The notes beneath the pieces were generated by a model. It worked only from the letters and a program-made list of their open reading frames with translations, was not told the DNA's origin and made no database searches. Shown here in pieces: positions 6,639-13,919 of a stretch of DNA of 13,919 nucleotides (position 1 is the first letter of the stretch; each line of letters opens with the position of its first letter). The stretch covers positions 1 to 13,919 of the forward strand of contig SXHT01000242.1 in the NCBI GenBank assembly GCA_005773095.1, written 5' to 3'. A program made the translations under genes and the position numbers. Origin of the DNA: Planctomycetaceae bacterium (lineage in GTDB: Bacteria > Planctomycetota > Planctomycetia > Pirellulales > PALSA-1355).

Positions 6639-8477
6639 ATGGAGGAACGGAGCTTAGACACGCTGGTGGACGTAATGCGCGTACCAGCCGACGGCGATCC
6701 GGTGTCTGCGCTGGTTCGGGTCGGAAATCGCGTCGCTGTGGATATTGACTGCGACGTGCTTGTGGTCGGCGGCGGTACGGGAGGAACAGCCGCCGCACTG
6801 GCAGCAGCGCGGCATGGTTGCAGCGTATGTCTCATCGAGGAATCCGACTGGCTAGGCGGCCAATTCACTTCTCAAGGAGTGGCAGCGCTCGATGAACATG
6901 TCTACATCGAGGCGTTTGGTGGAACCGTCAGCTACTATCAACTCCGAAACGCTTTGCGCGACGTCTACCGCTCGGCAGCGTCTCATCTCCCCGACGATTC
7001 GCCATTCAACCCGGGGAATTGCTGGGTGACGAACCTGGCCTTTGAGCCGGCTGTGGCTGCTGCCCTGCTGGACAGGATGGTCACAGAGGCCGGTCACATT
7101 GCCGTCTATCGCCGCGCCAAAGCTTCAGCCGCAGTGGTGGACGACGATCGAATTGTGTCGGTTGTGGCCGCATCGTTGACGGATAATCAGGCCTGGCGTT
7201 TCAATCCCAAGTACGTGCTGGACGCTACTGAACTCGGCGATTTACTTCCCCTTACGGGAACCGAACATCGCGTCGGTGCGGAATCGGTGCAACAAACAGG
7301 CGAGCCGCACGCGCAACCGCTGGAAGTGCAGCGCCGGTGCGTCCAAAGTTGCACCTATACCTTTGCGCTCGAGCGCGGCAAATTGGGTGAGTCACACGTC
7401 ATTCCTCGGCCCGCGCAGTACGAGCGATTCCGAAGGACTCAACCCTACAGCTTGAAAATTCAAGTCCACGGCGGGGAGATTTACGGCGAAGAAAGTGGCT
7501 GGCTCTCGTACACGATCTTCGAGAAGATGCCGGGAACAAAAGGGGGCCTCTGGACGTATCGCAGACTCATTGATTCCAGTCAGTTTGGCAGTGAATATCC
7601 TGCCGACATAACCATGATCAACTGGCCAGGCAATGACTATCGCGATGGCAGCCTGATTGATGGATCGCCCGCTCAGATTGCAGGCGCGTTGCAAGCGGCC
7701 AAGCAATCCAGCCTGGGATTTCTGCATTGGTTGCAAACCGAGGCGCCTGCAGGCGCCGGTCGATACGGTGCTCCTGAGCTCAGGTTGCGGCCAGACATCA
7801 TGGGTAGCCGGGATGGCTTATCCAAGTATCCTTACATTCGAGAAAGTCGCCGGATCGTGGCATTGAAAACCGTGGCCGAGCAAGAGCTCTCCGTTCAGTT
7901 CCAGAACGGGGCGCGGGCCGCGCACTTTGAGGATTCCGTCGGGGTTGGTTGGTATCCCATCGACATCCATCCCGTCGCGGGTGAGGTGGGAGTCAGTTGC
8001 CGCACGCGCCCCTTTCAGATCTCGCTGGGATCGTTGATCCCCGTGCGCATGGCGAACCTGATTGCCGCCGCAAAGAACATTGGCACAACGCACATCAGCA
8101 ACGGCTGCTATCGCTTGCATCCGGTGGAGTGGAATATTGGCGAATCCGCGGGATTACTTGCCGCGTATGCGATCAAGCATGCGGTCTCGCCGCGAACAAT
8201 TCGTCAGGATTCCACCCTGCTCCGATCGTTCCAGCGGAAACTGCTAAGCGATGGGATTCCACTGGCCTGGCTGGTGGACGTGCCGCAAACTCATTCGGCG
8301 TTTGTGGCGGTACAAACCCTTTTCATGCGCAAACCCTTCGAGACGAGTGCGGACTTGTCTTTCAAACCCGATCAGCCGCTAAGTGTCGAAGAATGGAAAT
8401 CCTGGGGAGGCGAACCCGGCTCCCTCCCGGCCTCGCGTGCAATGGGCGCTCAGCAGCTTGACGCGTCAGTTGAATGA
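6639..8477 (+). CDS. FAD-dependent oxidoreductase (FAD_oxidored, PF12831-like)
   Basis: Starting at ATG 6639 the protein has 612 residues. A dinucleotide-binding motif, DVLVVGGGTGGTAAA (about residues 39-53), is followed by the strand ending in acidic residues (CLIEESDWLGGQ), which bind the FAD ribose, and by TSQGVAALDEH, typical of this family. Near the C-terminus, IPVRMANLIAAAKNIG and HPVEWNIGESAGLLAAYAI resemble the second FAD-contacting region. The substrate is unknown; such proteins are common in planctomycetes and are often annotated only as FAD-dependent oxidoreductase. The frame is open further upstream to 6369, but that extension would translate the REP doublet, so a start at 6639 or 6675 (preceded by GGTGGA) is preferred. 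No signal peptide is seen with these starts. Its end overlaps the convergent glycosyltransferase gene by 28 bp. Confidence 0.88.
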   Translation: MEERSLDTLVDVMRVPADGDPVSALVRVGNRVAVDIDCDVLVVGGGTGGTAAALAAARHGCSVCLIEESDWLGGQFTSQGVAALDEHVYIEAFGGTVSYYQLRNALRDVYRSAASHLPDDSPFNPGNCWVTNLAFEPAVAAALLDRMVTEAGHIAVYRRAKASAAVVDDDRIVSVVAASLTDNQAWRFNPKYVLDATELGDLLPLTGTEHRVGAESVQQTGEPHAQPLEVQRRCVQSCTYTFALERGKLGESHVIPRPAQYERFRRTQPYSLKIQVHGGEIYGEESGWLSYTIFEKMPGTKGGLWTYRRLIDSSQFGSEYPADITMINWPGNDYRDGSLIDGSPAQIAGALQAAKQSSLGFLHWLQTEAPAGAGRYGAPELRLRPDIMGSRDGLSKYPYIRESRRIVALKTVAEQELSVQFQNGARAAHFEDSVGVGWYPIDIHPVAGEVGVSCRTRPFQISLGSLIPVRMANLIAAAKNIGTTHISNGCYRLHPVEWNIGESAGLLAAYAIKHAVSPRTIRQDSTLLRSFQRKLLSDGIPLAWLVDVPQTHSAFVAVQTLFMRKPFETSADLSFKPDQPLSVEEWKSWGGEPGSLPASRAMGAQQLDASVE

Positions 8478-10498
8478 ATCGAAGTTCGCGAGATTGCCGG
8501 CTTGATTGATCGCTTCGTATCGACGACGGCACGTTCGCCGAGGAATCGCTCTCGGAGCAGCCTTAGCAGGAACATCGGGTTGCCGGCAAGATAGCGTCTT
8601 GCCAGACGGCGGGGTTCCTGGCACATGCGGTAGAGCCATTCGAAGCCGCGCTTGCGAATCCAGTGTGGAGCGAGGGGCACCCGCCCACTTACGAAATCGA
8701 ACAGTCCGCCGACGCCGATGCCTACTCGGCAGCCGGTTTCGGCCAGGTGAGCGTGGATCCAGGCATCTTGCCGCGGAGCGCCGAAGGCCACCAACAGCAG
8801 ATCGGCACGGCTCGCGGCGATCTCCGCGATGATCGCGGGCTCCTCGTGGGGAAGAAAATAACCGTTGCGTGTGCCACGGACTTCCAACCTGGGAACATGG
8901 GTCGTAATCCAGCGGCCAACGGCCTCGGCAACACCAGGTCGACCGCCGAGCAGGTAAAGACTCTTCCCACCGCCGGCCAGCGCCATGCACAGCCGCGGAA
9001 AAAGGTCGGTGCCGTTGAGATTATCGCGGACTGGCCGGCCCAGGACTTTGCCGGCGATCTTCATGCCGATGCCATCGGCGAAGACCAGCTGCGCGTCGCC
9101 AAGCACACGCCGGTAGTCTCGATCGCGATAGGTGATGTTCAGGCAGTCGGAATTGACAAAGCAGACCTGCGTCGGCGCATCGCCGTCAAGCCGCGATTTG
9201 ATCGCGTCGATCGCCTCGGGCATTGTCAGGTTGTCGATCCGCGTGCCCATCAGGACCAGGGACTTGGGACTCGGGACTTGGGACTCGGGATGATTTGCTG
9301 CGGGGCGGTTGCCCGCAGCGCTTCGCGATGCAAGCACCCGATCGTAAACGGCCGCCACGCCTTCAGCCATGCTGCGATCGGAGAAGCATTGCGATTGACG
9401 CTCGTGGGCGCTTTGGCGGAGCGATTGCCCGTCGATGCGACCCATGACCACGTCGGCGATGCGAGCCGCCAGATCATCGGCGTTGGCTGGCTCGGCGAGC
9501 AGGCCGTCGAGGGTGTCGCGGATGGCTTCGGGGGCGCCTTCAACCCGCGTGGCCACGACGGGCACGCCGGCGGCCATGGCTTCCAGAATGACCATCGGCA
9601 GTCCTTCGCCGAACAGGCTCGGCAGCACGAACAAATCCATTTTTTCCAGCTCGCCGGAGACGTTGCGAGCAAATCCGGTCCAGTCGATGGCCGTCGTGAG
9701 TTTCAATTGATCGGCAAGCGATTTGATCCGGACTTCGTACTCGGTGGTCTCAAAAGTGCCGACGGCGCGCAAACGGACGGGCAAACCACGTGCACGAAGT
9801 TTGGCCACGGCTTCCAACAGGACCTCCAATCCTTTACGCGGACGGAACAGTGCCACAGAACCGATCGTCCAAGTGCCGCTCGGTGTGGCCCGCTCACGCA
9901 GCGGACCTTGCGTGGGCACGCCATTGGGCACGATGTTCGGCATCCTCCGGCCGCCCAGCCGACGAGCCTGGGCATAATTGCCCAAACTATGCGAAACGGC
10001 GATCACGGCGTCGGCGTGTCGGAGGCTAAACTTTTCGATTGCCATGTTCAGATGATTGGCAAGCCATCGCGTGGTGTCCAGCGACGTAGGACTGTGCAGG
10101 TGGTGCACGTGCGGCACGCGGCAGATGCCGGCCGCGATCGAGCCCACGAGCGCCGAGCGTGCCGTATGGGTATGCACAATCTGAAAATTGTGTTTCCGAA
10201 TGATCTGCACCAGCGCCGCCACAGGACGCGCATCGAATCGAGATCGCATGGGTGCGTCGAACAATTCCGCGTTTCGCGCTTGCCGCAGCGCGGCAAACCG
10301 GCCCAGCTTGAGGCAGGCAAAACTCACATCGAAGCCGAATTCGCCCAGCCGCAATCCGAGCAAGTCCTGGACACGCTCGGCGCCCGAATAGTGCTCGCCG
10401 TTGATCACGTGCAGGACGCGGACAGTGCCAGGCGCACAGCGCGGCGCCGCGATTGTTGGTGGTTTCTGTTTGGGCTGCTCGATGAGGTCGGTAGGCAT
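8450..10498 (-). CDS. Fusion of GT4-family glycosyltransferase and WecG/TagA/CpsF-family glycosyltransferase
   Basis: The protein has 682 residues in two complete domains. Residues about 26-390 form a GT-B, GT4-type glycosyltransferase: a glycine-containing N-terminal loop (VINGEHYSGAER), a nucleotide-sugar region (VALFRPRKGLEVLLEAV) and the retaining EX7E signature (Glu298-Glu306 in GEGLPMVILEAMAAG). Residues about 417-655 form a WecG/TagA/CpsF enzyme: FVNSDCLNI, FADGIGM, NGTDLF, LLGGRPG, AFGAPRQDAWI, GVGGLFDFVSG and WLYR. The linker (about 391-416) is low-complexity and encoded by a 7-bp tandem repeat. Met417 sits exactly where a separate WecG protein would start. Both domains likely add sugars to a lipid-linked exopolysaccharide precursor at the inner membrane face. 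The gene lies 216 bp downstream of the Wzz-like gene; no clear Shine-Dalgarno precedes ATG 10498. Confidence 0.92.
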   Translation of the reverse strand: MPTDLIEQPKQKPPTIAAPRCAPGTVRVLHVINGEHYSGAERVQDLLGLRLGEFGFDVSFACLKLGRFAALRQARNAELFDAPMRSRFDARPVAALVQIIRKHNFQIVHTHTARSALVGSIAAGICRVPHVHHLHSPTSLDTTRWLANHLNMAIEKFSLRHADAVIAVSHSLGNYAQARRLGGRRMPNIVPNGVPTQGPLRERATPSGTWTIGSVALFRPRKGLEVLLEAVAKLRARGLPVRLRAVGTFETTEYEVRIKSLADQLKLTTAIDWTGFARNVSGELEKMDLFVLPSLFGEGLPMVILEAMAAGVPVVATRVEGAPEAIRDTLDGLLAEPANADDLAARIADVVMGRIDGQSLRQSAHERQSQCFSDRSMAEGVAAVYDRVLASRSAAGNRPAANHPESQVPSPKSLVLMGTRIDNLTMPEAIDAIKSRLDGDAPTQVCFVNSDCLNITYRDRDYRRVLGDAQLVFADGIGMKIAGKVLGRPVRDNLNGTDLFPRLCMALAGGGKSLYLLGGRPGVAEAVGRWITTHVPRLEVRGTRNGYFLPHEEPAIIAEIAASRADLLLVAFGAPRQDAWIHAHLAETGCRVGIGVGGLFDFVSGRVPLAPHWIRKRGFEWLYRMCQEPRRLARRYLAGNPMFLLRLLRERFLGERAVVDTKRSIKPAISRTSIHSTDASSC
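9259..9290. repeat. 7-bp tandem repeat at the glycosyltransferase fusion junction
   Basis: On the plus strand four heptamers alternate: GGGACTT (9259-9265), GGGACTC (9266-9272), GGGACTT (9273-9279), GGGACTC (9280-9286), followed by GGGA. On the coding strand they encode the linker ESQVPSPKSLV. Because the unit is not a multiple of three, gain or loss of one copy would shift frame and separate or truncate the two enzymes. The alternating units also form two copies of a 14-bp repeat. Confidence 0.85.
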
Positions 10499-10714
10499 CG
10501 CGCGTCGTCTTGTGGCGGGGGGAAAGAGTCGGGCATCTTAACGGTAGCTCATGGGTCGCAGGCATGCTTCGCGCGCCGCCGCGGAAGCGCAGCAGCGGGT
10601 ATTCGGCGCTTCCGGGCAACCCTGCTGGCCACGGCCGGGGGCGTCCCCAGCCGCCTGTTCCCATCGCAGCGTCAGTTTCAGGTCGGCCGGCGCGCCTGCG
10701 ATCTTGCGCATCTG

Positions 10715-12349
10715 CTACAATCGATTCTTGAGCGACGAGATCCGCTCGAGGGCCTGGCGGAAGGTGAGAGGACCGCAAGGCGACGCCGCGGTCGGCAGAC
10801 CGGCCACGGTCGCGAAGGCGGGTTCTTGAGCGAAGGCCGCGGGACCGCCGAGGCACGTCGGTTCAAGGAGAGGTAACGATTCCTCCCCACCCACCGGCAG
10901 GGGCGATGAACGACGGGTTTCGTTGCGGTGCTTGGGCACCGTGAGAATTCGCTCCGTAACGCCTTGGCCTTCACCTTCATCTGGATTTGCGATTTGTTCG
11001 GCGGAGAAAGGCTGCGGCCTGGCCGTGAGGACAACCAAACCCAGGCCCAGAATCAGACCGCCGAAGATGCCGGCCAGCACAATCGTCGCTCCGCCGGGAC
11101 CGATGGGTCGCGTGCCGGTGACAGGTTCGCCGATCAACTGCAAGAGCGCGCCGGTGTGCGCGGTGGCTTGCTTCGATCGCGCTTCGGCCAGTTCTAGTTC
11201 GGCCGCTTTGAGAATCTCGCCTCGATGCCTGGCCATCGCGACCAGGTTGTTGTAGCGCGCACGAATGTCTGCCAACTTATCAAACCGGTCATGCAGTTTC
11301 GCCTTCTGCACTTCGAGGCTTGCAATGCGGTTGCCGCTCAGCCTCAAGTCGGCTTCGATCGCTCGCACGGCAATGGCTAACTCACTGTGCAAATCGACAC
11401 CAATCTGCTCGGCTGCCTCATGCGCCGCCTGCACCTGCGGATGCTCAGGAGACATGGAACCTGACAGCGTCGCACGTTTGATCTGGGCATCGACCAGACC
11501 ATCCTTCAAACGCTTGAGACCGGGCTGAGAATTGAGCAAGCTGTTGGGACAGGCGACCAGTTCGCCGGGATCGACCGCCGCGGCCTTGAGAATCGCCAGG
11601 AGCTGCTCATTCTGCAGTTTTTCACTTATTTCCTTCCGCAGCTCACCCTCAATGGCAAAAGATTCGTTACGCAGATCGCTCATTCCGGAAGGCAGCTCGT
11701 TCATGATCCGCAGTTCGCCCAGGTCGGAACCGCCGATGAGGCGCTCCATGGCGGCCAGTTCGCTTGTGGAACGATCAAGTTCGTGACTTGCGAGCGCGGC
11801 CGATTTTTCCAATTCCTGAATCACGCTGCGCACCTTGGTCTTGCGGAGGCTTTCGAAGCTGGACTGCACCTGTTCGCTGACCGTCCGCGCCAGGGCCAAT
11901 GCACGCTCGCGATCGCGATCCTGCGACTTCAGGTAGAAGATGTCGGTTTTGCCAAACTCACTTCCCTTGGGGGGCGTTAGCTGGATGTTTTCGGCGAGTT
12001 CTTCCACCTCCCTGGCCGTTGGAAAGTCAGCGGCGCTTGAAACGCCCGGGCCGACGATCTCCAGAGCCCGCCGGAGCACCGACTGGCTGTGGGCCAGTTC
12101 CAAGACGGTTTCCTGAGCCGCTTTTGTGTCTTCGGCGCGGGAGGAATTGGCCTTGCGCAGGGCATCGTTCGAGACTTCATCGCGGACGACCAAAGACTGC
12201 GATGCCTCCCAGACGCGTGGGCGTGCGATGGCAAACACGAGCGACGCCAGCGCGACCACGACCGCGGGAATTAGCCAGCGGCGAGGCTCGTCGTGCAGGG
12301 TGCGCAGAATGTCATTGGCAGAAACGGGGGGGGGAGTGGACCGGGCCAT
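10715..12349 (-). CDS. Wzz/GumC-like polysaccharide chain-length determinant (no kinase domain)
   Basis: From ATG 12349 the protein has 544 residues. A short cytoplasmic N-terminus is followed by a transmembrane segment (WLIPAVVVALASLVFAIA), then about 370 mostly alpha-helical periplasmic residues rich in Glu, Lys, Ala and Leu (coiled coil, e.g. SVIQELEKSAALASHELDR). A second transmembrane segment (GATIVLAGIFGGLILGLGLVVL) follows, then a cytoplasmic tail of roughly 100 residues with no Walker A motif. This is the polysaccharide co-polymerase layout that sets chain length or links to an outer-membrane exporter. The frame is open to an ATG at 12418, but the extra 23 residues are Pro/Ala/Thr-rich, and the 12349 start leads straight into SANDILRTL, as is usual. 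It heads the exopolysaccharide unit with the glycosyltransferase gene. Confidence 0.85.
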   Translation of the reverse strand: MARSTPPPVSANDILRTLHDEPRRWLIPAVVVALASLVFAIARPRVWEASQSLVVRDEVSNDALRKANSSRAEDTKAAQETVLELAHSQSVLRRALEIVGPGVSSAADFPTAREVEELAENIQLTPPKGSEFGKTDIFYLKSQDRDRERALALARTVSEQVQSSFESLRKTKVRSVIQELEKSAALASHELDRSTSELAAMERLIGGSDLGELRIMNELPSGMSDLRNESFAIEGELRKEISEKLQNEQLLAILKAAAVDPGELVACPNSLLNSQPGLKRLKDGLVDAQIKRATLSGSMSPEHPQVQAAHEAAEQIGVDLHSELAIAVRAIEADLRLSGNRIASLEVQKAKLHDRFDKLADIRARYNNLVAMARHRGEILKAAELELAEARSKQATAHTGALLQLIGEPVTGTRPIGPGGATIVLAGIFGGLILGLGLVVLTARPQPFSAEQIANPDEGEGQGVTERILTVPKHRNETRRSSPLPVGGEESLPLLEPTCLGGPAAFAQEPAFATVAGLPTAASPCGPLTFRQALERISSLKNRL

Positions 12350-12475
12350 GCTAGTTTTCTCGGATGGCGGGGTGGCAGGGGTTGCAGGAAAAGGGACCAA
12401 GGCCGCGCCACCCGTCATCGACCGCCGGCAAAGTCGGTGCCAATCGGTAAAGACCGCCAGGTCCGGGGGATCCAG

Positions 12476-12611
12476 GTGACCGTTCGCGGGCCGGGGACTG
12501 GCTTTTTTCCCCGGCGAATTCAGGAGAGGGGCATCGTTCTGTCAGGAGGTTGTCCAACGTGGTTCCCGGGAAAAAGTGCCTGTCCCCCTCGCCTGGTCCG
12601 TGAACGGTTGC
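12476..12611. repeat. 137-bp-type MITE/REP-like element, copy 2, inverted
   Basis: The reverse complement of this stretch aligns end to end with the element at 1327-1463, including the termini (GTGACCGTTCGCGGGCC at 12476-12492; GGTCCGTGAACGGTTGC at 12595-12611), the internal GGGGACAGGCAC motif, CCCGGGA and ACGTTGG/CAACCTCC. By eye roughly four in five bases agree, with a few small indels. Here the terminal inverted repeats are imperfect, suggesting an older or decaying copy. No target-site duplication could be recognised. Confidence 0.75.
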
Positions 12612-12655
12612 GGATCGAGAAGGGGACCGTTCACGGGCAAAAAGGGGTTTTGCCC
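12598..12655. repeat. Terminal-motif fragment forming an 11-bp stem, plus a second 8-bp hairpin
   Basis: CCGTGAACGGT (12598-12608, the end of element copy 2) is followed 17 bp later by its exact complement ACCGTTCACGG (12626-12636), a further partial copy of the element end. Immediately after, GGGCAAAA (12635-12642) and TTTTGCCC (12648-12655) make a perfect 8-bp stem with a 5-base loop. The two hairpins share two bases. They could be relics of nested insertion or a terminator-like structure; neither is followed by a T-run. Confidence 0.6.
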
Positions 12656-12768
12656 AACAGGTTCCCGCCGCGAAACCGACTTTCGACCCAGTCCCGGTTG
12701 CATCTCGCTACGCGTAACCAACATTTAAGCATGGATTTCCCCCTGATTGTTTCGATCGCGTAGGTCGC

Positions 12769-13919
12769 ATGCGCATGCATCCGTCGCTTGAAGTATTTCA
12801 GCTTTCGACGCTCGCCGAGTTGGCCTCGCTGCGCACGCGTTGGAACGAGCTGGCCGGCGACGTGCCAACGCGACGCTGGGAATGGCTGGAAGGCTGGTGG
12901 CGCGTGTATGGCAATACTTGCCGAGAACGCGCGCTGGCCGGCGATCGGGGCCGCGGCGCGGTCAGTGATAAAGAGTTGTATCTGCTCGCAGTGTTTGCGG
13001 CCCCCGATCGTTTGGTGGCGATCGCGCCGTGGTACATCGAGCACTCGCTCAACGACGGCCGCACGCTGCGGTTCTTGGGTTCCGGCGAGGTTTGCACGGA
13101 CTACTCAACGGTGCTTTGCCAGCCGGGTTACGAACGAGCTGTTGCCGATGCCATCTCCCGCTCGCTCAGCGATCCTCTGCACGTTGCCGACTGGCTGACG
13201 CAAAACTCCGTGCGCCACTGGGACCGCATCGAGTTCGAGGCGATCTCGCGCGACGACAACATGATGCAGCTTCTGCTCGCCGAGCTGGAGCGGCACGACA
13301 ACCTCGTCCATCGTCGACCAACGGCAAACTGTTGGAGGGTGAACCTGCCCCACACCTGGGAAGCCTATCTGGCGATGCTGAGCAAGTCGCATCGCAAACG
13401 GCTGCGCCGCTCTCAGCGCGAATTCTTCGACACCGGCCGAGCCGTCGTCCACCAGGCGACGTGCGACGACGAATTCAATTACGCCTGGGATCTGCTCGTG
13501 CGGTTGCACGAGCGTCGGCAGCGAAGCCAAGGCCGGTCGGGTTGCTTTGCCTCCTGGCAGTACGCAGAGTTTCATCGGTCCGTGACCCGTGAGCTGCTGC
13601 CCAGCGGCGTGCTACGACTAGTGTGGCTTGAAGTGGACGGCCAGCCGCTGGCGGTCGAATACAATCTGGCCGGCCAGAAAACGCTCTATACCTATCAAGG
13701 TGGAATTGATCCTGCGGGAATCGACTACAGCCCCGGCCAGATGATGCTCTGTGCCAGCCTGCAGCGCGCCATTGCCGAAGGTTATCGCGCCTTCGACTTC
13801 CTTCGCGGCGATGAACCCTTCAAGGCCCACTGGCGTGCGGAGCCTCAATTCGTCGAAAACGTACGGGTGATTAAGCGGACCGCTTCCAATCGCGTGCGTC
13901 ATGGCTTTTGGGTGGCCAG
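12769..13919 (+). CDS. GNAT-family acetyltransferase, CelD/BcsL type (3' truncated)
   Basis: A frame from ATG 12769 (a second ATG follows at 12775) stays open to the window end, giving 383 residues. It carries the architecture of CelD/BcsL-like acyltransferases (COG5653, GNAT_6 domain) linked to exopolysaccharide or cellulose modification. Features are an N-terminal region with RWEWLEGWWRVYG (about residues 36-48), SKSHRKRLRRSQREF (205-219), the acetyl-CoA-fold strand LRLVWLEVDGQPLAVEYNL (282-300), YQGGIDP and YSPGQMM (309-326), and the C-terminal signature DFLRGDEPFKAHW (343-355). Most of the protein is present and the missing part is probably short. An in-frame stop at 12715 bounds the start. 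Its position divergent to the Wzz-like gene supports a role in decorating the same polysaccharide. The family also resembles FemAB-like aminoacyl transferases. Confidence 0.88.
   Translation, partial: MRMHPSLEVFQLSTLAELASLRTRWNELAGDVPTRRWEWLEGWWRVYGNTCRERALAGDRGRGAVSDKELYLLAVFAAPDRLVAIAPWYIEHSLNDGRTLRFLGSGEVCTDYSTVLCQPGYERAVADAISRSLSDPLHVADWLTQNSVRHWDRIEFEAISRDDNMMQLLLAELERHDNLVHRRPTANCWRVNLPHTWEAYLAMLSKSHRKRLRRSQREFFDTGRAVVHQATCDDEFNYAWDLLVRLHERRQRSQGRSGCFASWQYAEFHRSVTRELLPSGVLRLVWLEVDGQPLAVEYNLAGQKTLYTYQGGIDPAGIDYSPGQMMLCASLQRAIAEGYRAFDFLRGDEPFKAHWRAEPQFVENVRVIKRTASNRVRHGFWVA

Larger units (their letters stand above)
12350..12768. other. Gene-free divergent region between the Wzz-like and acetyltransferase genes
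   Basis: This 419-bp stretch separates two divergently transcribed genes and must hold their promoters, but I see no convincing -35/-10 pair. It contains the second copy of the 137-bp inverted-repeat element, a fragment of the element's terminus, and two hairpins described separately. No open frame in it looks coding. Confidence 0.5.

Noticed and set aside
8663..10876. A 737-codon plus-strand open frame opposite the glycosyltransferase fusion
   Set aside because: The minus strand carries clear family motifs across the same bases. The antisense frame has no recognisable domain and runs past the gene end, as expected from codon bias in G+C-rich DNA.
12631..13044. A 137-codon minus-strand open frame upstream of the Wzz-like gene
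   Set aside because: It crosses the hairpins and the start of the acetyltransferase gene, and its translation shows no domain.
13105..13902. Minus-strand open frames opposite the acetyltransferase
   Set aside because: The plus-strand frame shows the conserved CelD/BcsL motifs throughout, and the antisense translations show nothing recognisable.

Overview
The window looks like a piece of a Planctomycetota chromosome, probably from an environmental bacterium. This is inferred from a moderately high G+C content, PEP-CTERM (exosortase-sorted) secreted proteins, Gfo/Idh/MocA oxidoreductases, a large FAD-dependent oxidoreductase and an exopolysaccharide locus. No rRNA, tRNA, CRISPR array, transposase or phage gene was seen.

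Layout. (1) Positions 1-1314, plus strand: the 3' part of a secreted protein carrying two PEP-CTERM sorting signals, which reads like two exported proteins joined in frame. (2) 1327-1463: a 137-bp MITE/REP-like element with perfect 17-bp terminal inverted repeats. (3) 6133 down to 1576, minus strand: a tight five-gene operon, in transcription order amidohydrolase, short-chain dehydrogenase, HpcH/HpaI-type aldolase, and two Gfo/Idh/MocA oxidoreductases. Gaps are 29 bp or less and the first two genes overlap by 4 bp. The set resembles an oxidative, non-phosphorylating route for sugars or sugar acids, with the dehydratase missing. (4) 6134-6638: a divergent control region with a REP doublet (BIME), a candidate promoter and a possible gene remnant. 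(5) 6639-8477, plus strand: an FAD-dependent oxidoreductase, divergent from the operon. (6) 12349 down to 8450, minus strand: polysaccharide genes, a Wzz/GumC-like chain-length protein followed by a 682-residue fusion of a GT4 glycosyltransferase to a WecG/TagA glycosyltransferase. (7) 12350-12768: a gene-free stretch with a second, inverted copy of the 137-bp element, a fragment of its terminus and two strong hairpins. (8) 12769 to the window end, plus strand: a CelD/BcsL-type GNAT acetyltransferase, cut off at its 3' end.

Two systems can be read here: a sugar/acid catabolic operon with a divergent flavoenzyme, and an exopolysaccharide locus of the kind that often accompanies exosortase/PEP-CTERM export. 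The most unusual observations are the two in-frame fusions (PEP-CTERM tandem; GT4-WecG joined across a 7-bp tandem repeat) and the dispersed inverted-repeat element. No wholly new system is evident; the rest are recognisable families.
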